A stretch of 64,000 nucleotides of DNA from Streptomyces collinus Tu 365 (GTDB lineage: Bacteria > Actinomycetota > Actinomycetes > Streptomycetales > Streptomycetaceae), in contig NC_021985.1 in assembly GCF_000444875.1 (NCBI RefSeq), forward strand, positions 5,290,170 through 5,354,169, written 5' to 3'. The notes under the pieces were generated by a model. It saw only the letters and a program-made list of their open reading frames with translations, ran no database searches and was not told where the DNA came from. Every line of letters starts with the position of its first letter. The first letter of the stretch is position 1. This document shows positions 57,986 through 64,000 of the stretch, one piece after another. The translations under genes and the position numbers were made by a program.

Positions 57986-60384
57986 ACAAACGCCGCAGAC
58001 GGACCGCGCTGGTCGGGGTGGGTGCCCTGACCGCGGGTCTGCTTCTGAGCTCGCCGGAGCACGCCGTTGCCGCCAACCTCGTGCAGAATCCCGGCTTCGA
58101 GACCGCCGGTACGGACGACATGCCGTACTGCTGGGAGAAGTCGGGGTGGGGCGACAACGACTTCAGCTTCCAGACCGTCGCCGACGCGCACTCCGGCGCC
58201 AAGGCGATGAAGGTGACGCTGACCCGGCGCACCGCGGGCGACCGCAAGGCGCTGATCACCGAGTCCGCCGCGTGCGCCCCGGCGGTCAGCGTCGGCAAGC
58301 AGTACGATCTCGGGCTCTGGTACAAGACGACCACCCCGGACGCCAACATCACCGTCTTCCGGCACGACGCGACGGCCGGCTGGCAGTACTGGACCGACCT
58401 CAAGACGCTGGACATGGCGTCGGCCTGGACGAAGGCCACCGTGCGCACGCCCGAGGTGCCGGCCGGCACCGACCGGATCACCTGGGGCGTCTCCGTCTAC
58501 GGCACCGGGTCGGCGACCACCGACGACTACACCATGGACCAGGTGCCGGACGTGGTGCCGCCCGCCTCGTGCACCGGCACCAGCACCCAGTGCGCCGACG
58601 GCAGCTGGTCGGTGCTGCCGACGCAGAACCCGGTGCGCTCCATGCACTCCGTCGTGCTCAACAACGGCAAGGTGCTGCTGATCGCCGGTTCCGGCAACAG
58701 CGAGGAGAACTTCAACGCGGGGACGTTCACCTCCGCGGTGTACGACCCGGCGAACGGCACGTACAAGGTCATCCCGACCCCGAAGGACATGTTCTGCGCC
58801 GGGCACGTGCAGCTCCAGGACGGGCGGGTCCTCGTCATGAGCGGCAACAAGGCCTATCCGGTGCCGGGCGGCCACGGCTACGAGGGCTTCAAGGACTCGT
58901 ACGTCTTCGACCCGAAGACGGAGACCTACAGCAAGACGAACGACCTCAACGACGGGCACTGGTACCCCTCGGCCACCGAGCTGGGCAACGGTGACGTCAT
59001 CTCCTTCGGCGGGCTGCGCGAGGACTCCACCGGGTCGGTGACCGCCGAGCTGTGGTCCGACAAGGACAAGCAGTGGCAGCCGCTGTGGAAGGTCAACCAG
59101 ACCTGGTCGTACTGGGGTCTGTACCCGGCGATGGTCCTGATGCAGGACGGCCGCCTCTTCTACACGGGCAGCCACGTCTTCGGCAACAACATCCCCGGCA
59201 CCGGTTCGGCGATCTACGACTACGGCGCCAACACCGTCACGCAGATCCCGGGGCTGCAGAACAAGGACCAGCGGGACCAGTCGGCGAGCGTGCTGCTGCC
59301 CCCGGCGCAGGACCAGAAGGTCCTCACCATCGGCGGCGGCAACATCGACTCCAACCCGGACGCGAACCGCCTGACCGACGTGATCGACCTCAAGCAGGCG
59401 AACCCGTCGTACATCGCCGGGCCGCAGATCCCGCAGGGCAAGGTGGACCTCGGCAACGGCAAGATCGCCGAGACCGGCGCCCAGGGCAAGATGTACGTCT
59501 CCGCGGTGCTGCTGCCCGACGGCAAGGTGCTGGAGACGGGGGGCGGGCTGCACAACCGCGCCGACCCGGTGTACGAGTCCTCGATCTACGACCCGGGCAG
59601 CAACACCTTCGACCCGGTGGCCGCCGACCCCGAGTCGCGCGGTTACCACTCCTCGGCGTTCCTGCTGCCCGACGGCCGGGTGATGGCCACCGGCGACAAC
59701 CCGGGCAACGGCACCTGGAACCACAACGTGTCGATCTACACCCCGCCCTACCTGTACAAGGGCACCCGGCCCGCGATCACCTCGGTGATCAACCAGGAGT
59801 GGAAGTACGGCGACACCCAGCGGATCACCGTCGACCGGCCGATCGCCAAGGCGGAGCTGATCCGTCCGGCCGCGGTCACCCACTCCTCCGACCCCAACCA
59901 GCGTTTCGTCGACCTGCCGCTGTCGGTGAGCGGCAACAACGTCGACCTGAACGTGACGAACAACCCCAACCTGGCGCCTCCCGGCTGGTACATGCTGTTC
60001 GCGGTGGACGCGGGCGGGGTGCCGTCGGTGGCCAAGTGGGTGCACCTGACGGGGCCGGCGGCGCTGAGCGCCACGGCGGCCGCGCCGCACGTCCACTCCT
60101 TCGCCGACTCCCTGTCCGGGAAGGTCTCCGGACCCGGCGAGAAGCGGACGTCGCAGCCGGTGAGCCCGACCATCTCCGGCTGCGACCGGCACTACGGCAC
60201 GGTCAACGTGTGCGTGCCGACGGCCTTCCCGCGCCAGGTGGGGAAGACGGCCGCGGCCCGCTGCGCCTGGCTGGCGCGGAACCACTACGGCCGGCTGAAG
60301 GTCAACGGCGGTGACGACCCGCTCGGCCTCGACCGGAACCGGGACGGTGTGGCCTGTGGAAAGGCGGACGTGCGCAGGGGCTAG
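57982..60384 (+). CDS. Secreted copper-radical oxidase (galactose oxidase-like) with excalibur domain
   Basis: 800 residues. Signal peptide (ALVGVGALTAGLLLSSPEHAVA), a carbohydrate-binding-like N-terminal domain (NLVQNPGFETAGTDDMPYCWEKSGWGDNDFSF..., about 30-185), a seven-blade kelch propeller, a DUF1929 domain (about 585-690), and a C-terminal excalibur calcium-binding domain (CDRHYGTVNVC...LGLDRNRDGVACGK). Copper-radical residues by alignment with galactose oxidase: Cys272 (MFCAGH) and Tyr328 (HWYPSA) as the thioether-linked pair, Tyr555 and His556 (GYHSSA), and His634 (VTHSSD). It oxidises an alcohol or aldehyde of a sugar while making H2O2. GTG overlaps the previous stop (GTGA), so it belongs to the operon. 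The stop overlaps the convergent gene in a CTAG. Confidence 0.93.
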   Translation: MNKRRRRTALVGVGALTAGLLLSSPEHAVAANLVQNPGFETAGTDDMPYCWEKSGWGDNDFSFQTVADAHSGAKAMKVTLTRRTAGDRKALITESAACAPAVSVGKQYDLGLWYKTTTPDANITVFRHDATAGWQYWTDLKTLDMASAWTKATVRTPEVPAGTDRITWGVSVYGTGSATTDDYTMDQVPDVVPPASCTGTSTQCADGSWSVLPTQNPVRSMHSVVLNNGKVLLIAGSGNSEENFNAGTFTSAVYDPANGTYKVIPTPKDMFCAGHVQLQDGRVLVMSGNKAYPVPGGHGYEGFKDSYVFDPKTETYSKTNDLNDGHWYPSATELGNGDVISFGGLREDSTGSVTAELWSDKDKQWQPLWKVNQTWSYWGLYPAMVLMQDGRLFYTGSHVFGNNIPGTGSAIYDYGANTVTQIPGLQNKDQRDQSASVLLPPAQDQKVLTIGGGNIDSNPDANRLTDVIDLKQANPSYIAGPQIPQGKVDLGNGKIAETGAQGKMYVSAVLLPDGKVLETGGGLHNRADPVYESSIYDPGSNTFDPVAADPESRGYHSSAFLLPDGRVMATGDNPGNGTWNHNVSIYTPPYLYKGTRPAITSVINQEWKYGDTQRITVDRPIAKAELIRPAAVTHSSDPNQRFVDLPLSVSGNNVDLNVTNNPNLAPPGWYMLFAVDAGGVPSVAKWVHLTGPAALSATAAAPHVHSFADSLSGKVSGPGEKRTSQPVSPTISGCDRHYGTVNVCVPTAFPRQVGKTAAARCAWLARNHYGRLKVNGGDDPLGLDRNRDGVACGKADVRRG

Positions 60385-61112
60385 TCCCGCCCGCTGAACT
60401 CCGCGAGGGCGCGCTCCACGACGGCTTCCAGCTGGTCGTGGTGCGCGCCCTTCCAGTAGGCGCGGCCGCAGTCGGCGCACTGGGCGAACACGTCGTACGA
60501 CCGCCGGGTGCCGCCCTTGAGCTGTGCGGCGACCTCCTCCTTGGTGGCCTGCCGCAGCAGGCCGTTGCAGGCGGTGCAGCGGGTCCAGGGGCGCAGCTCG
60601 GGCGCGAAGCGGTCGAGGACGTCGCGCAGTTGGTCCTCGGGGCTGGTGCTGTACACGTACGCCCCGGCCCACAGCTCGCGGCGGCGCAGCAGCCCCCGGT
60701 CGCGGCTGAGCAGGACCCGCTGCTCCGCCGCGGAGCGGGCGGCCAGGGCCGGGTCGCCGATGTCGGTCGACTCGTACGCGGCGTCCACGCCGAGCAGGCG
60801 CAGCCGGCGGGCGAGCGTGCCGAGGTGGACGTCGAGGAGGAAGCGCAGCGGGGCGCCGGGGACCTGCTGGGGGCGGCGGACCGGGCGCACCTCGACCGTC
60901 TCGCCGGCCTCGGGGACGTGCGAGACGGGCATCTCCCGGCCGTCGACGACCAGGGTGCCGACCTCGGTGAGCGGCACGCCCAGGGACTCGATGACGTGCC
61001 CGAGCGTCGAGACGCCGTCGGTGCCGAGCGGTGTGGCGCCGGCCCGCCGGGCGGCCGGTACGAACAGGTGCAGTTCGGGGGCGACTTCGACGTGGATCTC
61101 GGGTCCGTTCAC
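60381..61112 (-). CDS. Mut7-C RNase domain protein with ubiquitin-like N-terminus
   Basis: 243 residues. N-terminal ThiS/MoaD-like beta-grasp domain (residues 1-85: IHVEVAPELHLFVPAARR...VGTLVVDGREMPVSHVPEAGETVEVRPVRRP), then the PIN-like Mut7-C domain (LRFLLDVHLGTLARRLRLLGVDAAYES; RVLLSRDRGLLRRRELWAGAYVYST) and a zinc ribbon with two Cys pairs (CTACNGLL and CADCGRAYW). Predicted nuclease, possibly with the beta-grasp domain as a regulator. GTG start at 61112. Its stop overlaps the end of the copper oxidase gene by 4 bases (CTAG). Divergent or tandem partners are not obvious. Confidence 0.88.
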   Translation of the reverse strand: MNGPEIHVEVAPELHLFVPAARRAGATPLGTDGVSTLGHVIESLGVPLTEVGTLVVDGREMPVSHVPEAGETVEVRPVRRPQQVPGAPLRFLLDVHLGTLARRLRLLGVDAAYESTDIGDPALAARSAAEQRVLLSRDRGLLRRRELWAGAYVYSTSPEDQLRDVLDRFAPELRPWTRCTACNGLLRQATKEEVAAQLKGGTRRSYDVFAQCADCGRAYWKGAHHDQLEAVVERALAEFSGRD

Positions 61113-61147
61113 GGTGTCAGGATCGCACGCGGGGCGGGAGCGTGGCC

Positions 61148-61780
61148 TCAGGGTTTCCGGCTGGGCAGCCCGTGTTCCAGGACGTCGAGGGTGCGGTCGA
61201 TCAGCGCCGTCAGGTCGTCCCGGCAGCCGTTCTCCGCCCAGTACATGGACGTCTCCATCAGGCCGCCGATCAGCGACATGGCGTAGACCCGGACCTCCAG
61301 GCCGTCCGGGTCGCGGCCGGTGCGCTCGGCGACGGCCGCGCAGAGCATGCGGCCGGTGGCGGACATGCTCTCCCTCATCCGGGAGCGCACCGCGGGGACC
61401 TGGACCGTGAGGCGGGCGCGCAGCCGGGCGACCTCCGGGTCCTCGCATGCGCCGAGCCGGACGGCCCGGCGCATGACGTACCGGAGGGTGTCCGGCCAGG
61501 GCTCCTCGGCGGGCCGCTGCCTGATCTCCTCCAGGACGACCGGGTCGAACTCGTCCGTGAGGACGATGTCCTCCTTGGTGGGGAAGTACCGGAAGACGGT
61601 CGACGGTGACACCTCGGCGCGCTCGGCGATCTGGTCGATCGTCGTGGCGTCGTAGCCGTGTTCCCTGACCAGCGCGTAGGTGGCGGTGCGGATCGCCTCG
61701 CGGGTCCTGATCTTCTTGCGTTCGCGCAGCCCCGGCTGCGGCCGGTCGGCGGAGGGGAGGGGGGAACGTGCGGCCGTCAT
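61148..61780 (-). CDS. TetR-family transcriptional regulator
   Basis: About 210 residues. N-terminal HTH (RERKKIRTREAIRTATYALVREHGYDATTIDQIAERAEVSPSTVFRYFPTKEDIVLTDEFDP), then a helical ligand domain (YAMSLIGGLMETSMYWAENG). No ligand can be inferred. The start could be ATG 61780 or ATG 61798 (six codons longer). It precedes the Mut7-C gene on the same strand by 35 bases but the two functions are not clearly linked. No neighbour encodes an obvious efflux target. Confidence 0.9.
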   Translation of the reverse strand: MTAARSPLPSADRPQPGLRERKKIRTREAIRTATYALVREHGYDATTIDQIAERAEVSPSTVFRYFPTKEDIVLTDEFDPVVLEEIRQRPAEEPWPDTLRYVMRRAVRLGACEDPEVARLRARLTVQVPAVRSRMRESMSATGRMLCAAVAERTGRDPDGLEVRVYAMSLIGGLMETSMYWAENGCRDDLTALIDRTLDVLEHGLPSRKP

Positions 61781-61914
61781 GCGGTCATTGTCCGGCATCC
61801 GCCGCGGCGCTGGTCATCTCCGGATCGACCCGCGCCTCGCTTCGCACGGCCATGAAACGGCAGTAGCTGTCAAAAGCGTGTAACTGTCGATACACCGAGC
61901 TCGCGCACGAAGAA

Positions 61915-61938
61915 CGGCCACGGCGGGGGCCGTGGCCG
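61915..61938 (-). terminator. Terminator of the hemolysin III-like gene
   Basis: CGGCCACGG (61915-61923) and CCGTGGCCG (61930-61938) form a perfect 9-bp stem, 19 bases after the stop. Confidence 0.75.
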
Positions 61939-61957
61939 GGAGGGAAGGGGCGGGTGC

Positions 61958-62680
61958 TCACGCGTGCCGGTAGGCCACCAGTGAGATGCCGACGTAGTGG
62001 ACGACGAACGCGGCGAGCGTGAGGGAGTGGAAGACCTCGTGGAAGCCGAACCAGCGCGGTGAGGGGTTCGGGCGCTTGATGCCGTAGACGACGCCCCCGG
62101 CGCTGTAGAGCAGACCGCCGACGATCACCAGGACCAGGACGGCGATGCCCCCGGCGCGCAGGAAGTCGGGCAGGAAGAAGACGGCCGCCCAGCCCATCGC
62201 GAGGTAGCAGGGGGTGTAGAGCCAGCGGGGGGCGCCGACCCAGAACACGCGGAAGACGATGCCCGCGGCGGCCGCGGCCCAGATGCCCCACAGCAGCCAC
62301 TGCCCCTTGGCGTGCGGCAGCAGCAGCATCGTCAGCGGGGTGTAGGTGCCCGCGATGATCAGGAAGATGTTGGCGTGGTCGAGGCGGCGCAGCACCCCGT
62401 CCATCCGCGGGCTCCAGTTGCCCCGGTGGTACAGCGCGCTGACGCCGAAGAGCAGGCACGCCGTGAGGACGTAGATACCGCAGGCGATTCGGCCGCGGGG
62501 GGAGTCCGCGAGGGCGGTGAGCACCAGCCCCGCGATGAGCACGGCCGGGAACATCCCGAGGTGCAGCCAGCCGCGGAGCCTGGGCTTCACCGGATGCGGC
62601 AGGGAGAGCGCGACGGGACCGCGGCCGTCGGCCGGCGTGTCCCTGGGCGCGTCGGATGCGGACGCAGTCATGGGGGGCAT
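61958..62680 (-). CDS. trhA: PAQR-family/hemolysin III membrane protein
   Basis: 240 residues with seven membrane helices: MFPAVLIAGLVLTAL; IACGIYVLTACLLFGVSALYHRG; HANIFLIIAGTYTPLTMLLL; LLWGIWAAAAAGIVFRVFW; WLYTPCYLAMGWAAVFFL; IAVLVLVIVGGLLYSAGGVVYG; and HSLTLAAFVVHYVGISLV. The PAQR zinc-binding layout is present: SALYHRG with the first His and FHEVFHSLTLAAFVVHYVG with two more. Often annotated hemolysin III or TrhA (membrane homeostasis); no toxin role is implied. TAGATA lies just before the first ATG, suggesting a leaderless message (start 62680 or 62671). Confidence 0.93.
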   Translation of the reverse strand: MPPMTASASDAPRDTPADGRGPVALSLPHPVKPRLRGWLHLGMFPAVLIAGLVLTALADSPRGRIACGIYVLTACLLFGVSALYHRGNWSPRMDGVLRRLDHANIFLIIAGTYTPLTMLLLPHAKGQWLLWGIWAAAAAGIVFRVFWVGAPRWLYTPCYLAMGWAAVFFLPDFLRAGGIAVLVLVIVGGLLYSAGGVVYGIKRPNPSPRWFGFHEVFHSLTLAAFVVHYVGISLVAYRHA

Positions 62681-62963
62681 GGTATCTACGCCCCCGTAAG
62701 TCGCGCGACAGCGCGCCCTGGTGAGCGGCCGTAACGCAAAAAGTCCTTCTGTTGAACTCCACGCGTACGCAAAGAATCACGGAAACCGTGGGATTCCTCA
62801 CGTCGCTCACCTGTGATGCCCTCTGGACATATGGGCACTAGAATCGGATGATCAAATGAGTGCGGTCGGCACCGGATGAGCGCCCAAGGTCAACACCCTG
62901 AAGCATCCGGGTCGCGGCCCCCACGGGGCGACAAGACAAAAAATCCCTCTTTTAGGAGCAATC
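62681..62963. promoter_or_regulatory. Promoter and leader region of pckG
   Basis: 283 bases between the divergent hemolysin III-like gene and pckG. AT-richer than the genes, with AAAAAGTCC, GGACATATGGGC, CAAGACAAAAAATCCCTC and TTTTAGGAGCAATC before the start. A 7-codon open frame (62856-62879) could be a leader peptide but may be chance. No operator can be named. Confidence 0.4.
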
Positions 62964-64000
62964 GTGGCGCGCGACATCGCGGCTCCCACCGGCATCCCCA
63001 CCCAGCACCAGGAACTGATCTCGTGGGTCAACGAGATCGCCGAACTGACCCAGCCGGACAGCGTGGTCTGGTGTGACGGATCCGAGGCCGAGTACGAGCG
63101 ACTGTGCGAAGAGCTCGTGGCCAAGGGGACCTTCAAGAAGCTGGACCCGATCAAGCGCCCGCACTCCTACTACGCCGCCTCCGACCCGACCGACGTCGCC
63201 CGCGTCGAGGACCGGACCTTCATCTGCTCCGAGAAGGAGGCGGACGCCGGCCCGACCAACCACTGGAAGGCCCCCGCCGAGATGCGGGAGATCTTCTCCG
63301 GTGACAAGGGCCTGTTCCGCGGCTCGATGCGGGGCCGCACGATGTACGTCGTGCCCTTCTGCATGGGCCCGCTCGGCTCCCCGCTGTCCGCGATCGGCGT
63401 GGAGATCACCGACTCCGCCTACGTCGCCGTCTCCATGCGCACGATGACGCGCATGGGCCAGGCCGTCCTGGACGAGCTGGGCGACGAGGGCTTCTTCGTC
63501 AAGGCCGTGCACACCCTCGGCGCCCCGCTGGAGCAGGGCGAGCAGGACGTCCCGTGGCCGTGCAACTCCACCAAGTACATCTCGCACTTCCCCGAGGACC
63601 GCGAGATCTGGTCCTTCGGCTCCGGCTACGGCGGCAACGCCCTGCTCGGCAAGAAGTGCTACGCGCTGCGCATCGCCTCCGTGATGGCCCGCGACGAGGG
63701 CTGGCTCGCCGAGCACATGCTCATCCTCAAGCTCACCCCGCCGCACGGCGAGTCCAAGTACGTCGCCGCGGCCTTCCCGAGCGCCTGCGGCAAGACCAAC
63801 CTCGCCATGCTGGAGCCCACGATCTCCGGCTGGACCGTGGAGACCATCGGCGACGACATCGCCTGGATGCGGTTCGGCGAGGACGGCCGCCTGTACGCGA
63901 TCAACCCCGAGGCCGGCTTCTTCGGCGTCGCGCCCGGCACCGGTGAGCACACCAACGCCAACGCGATGAAGACCCTGTGGGGCAACTCCGTCTTCACCAA
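62964..64000 (+). CDS. pckG: Phosphoenolpyruvate carboxykinase (GTP), 5' part
   Basis: The first 345 residues; the gene runs past the right end (the family has about 600). N-terminus VARDIAAPTGIPTQHQELISWVNEIAELTQPDSVVWCDGSEAEYERL matches actinobacterial GTP-type PEPCK. The kinase-1 loop reads AFPSACGKTN (residues 270-279), with the catalytic Cys275; RGRTMYVVPFCMGPLGSPLSAIGVEITDS and GYGGNALLGKKCYALRIAS are also typical. It converts oxaloacetate plus GTP to PEP plus CO2 for gluconeogenesis and anaplerotic balance. GTG start with AGGAG at 7 bases. Confidence 0.95.
   Translation, partial: MARDIAAPTGIPTQHQELISWVNEIAELTQPDSVVWCDGSEAEYERLCEELVAKGTFKKLDPIKRPHSYYAASDPTDVARVEDRTFICSEKEADAGPTNHWKAPAEMREIFSGDKGLFRGSMRGRTMYVVPFCMGPLGSPLSAIGVEITDSAYVAVSMRTMTRMGQAVLDELGDEGFFVKAVHTLGAPLEQGEQDVPWPCNSTKYISHFPEDREIWSFGSGYGGNALLGKKCYALRIASVMARDEGWLAEHMLILKLTPPHGESKYVAAAFPSACGKTNLAMLEPTISGWTVETIGDDIAWMRFGEDGRLYAINPEAGFFGVAPGTGEHTNANAMKTLWGNSVFT

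Noticed and set aside
53887..60384. Biosynthetic gene cluster for a secondary metabolite
   Set aside because: No polyketide, peptide or terpene synthase is present; the genes fit surface glycan formation.
62640..62710. A CTACG-N4-CGTAA element before the hemolysin III gene resembling the deo operator half-sites
   Set aside because: Only one half matches CTACGC and the other is degenerate; it overlaps a probable -10 box, so the likeness may come from promoter sequence.

Overview
The window is high-GC actinobacterial DNA with the hallmarks of a Streptomyces chromosome core: GTG and TTG starts are common, third codon positions are strongly GC-biased, and the content includes mycothiol amidase (mca), the acyl-CoA carboxylase set (accA2, pccB, pccE), the 42-residue mmpB and a GTP-type PEP carboxykinase. 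From memory the gene order resembles the region of the S. coelicolor chromosome around deoC, hutH, mca and pckG. That comparison was not computed. I saw no tRNA, rRNA, CRISPR array, transposase or phage gene.

Layout. 1-10 kb: a secreted protein, then a deoxynucleoside catabolic block on the minus strand (deoC, an aldehyde dehydrogenase, and a catalytically dead aldehyde dehydrogenase-like partner; a hexose-phosphate mutase; a purine nucleoside phosphorylase), then an LpdA-like flavoprotein and a DeoR-family regulator. deoC and the phosphorylase gene share an identical 12-bp palindrome just upstream of their starts, which suggests one regulon. 11-20 kb: acyl-CoA carboxylase alpha chain, maf, mmpB, pccE, pccB, biotin ligase, adenylate cyclase. 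Two intergenic regions (about 4.9-5.2 kb and 17.9-18.2 kb) carry the same dispersed repeat in opposite orientations. 20-31 kb: enoyl-CoA hydratase, a GAF-GGDEF diguanylate cyclase, histidine ammonia-lyase with a clear palindromic operator, a lipoprotein, a small LADTG sortase substrate, an L,D-transpeptidase followed by an ABC ATPase remnant, and a large subtilisin-like secreted protease.

31-45 kb: an XRE regulator divergent from a zinc alcohol dehydrogenase, a cyanophycinase-like hydrolase, an unusual acetyltransferase-AAA+ fusion, a small secreted protein made of F-D-x-R/H repeats, a trypsin-like protease, cystathionine gamma-synthase, a sigma-like/membrane-protein pair, a MarR regulator, threonine dehydratase, and a DrrAB-type ABC exporter whose promoter has a palindrome filling the -35/-10 spacer. 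45-54 kb: greA, mca, a NB-ARC/TPR STAND protein, an ArsR-type regulator overlapping a DUF255 thioredoxin-domain protein.

53.9-60.4 kb is the most distinctive unit: four genes joined by 4-base start/stop overlaps encode a processive-type GT2 synthase with a QxxRW motif, a GT39-like membrane glycosyltransferase, a GT2-GtrA fusion, and a secreted copper-radical oxidase with a C-terminal excalibur domain. It looks like a machine that makes, exports and oxidises a cell-surface glycan, analogous to but distinct from the known Streptomyces cslA-glxA pair. The window ends with a Mut7-C protein, a TetR regulator, a PAQR/hemolysin III protein and the 5' part of pckG.
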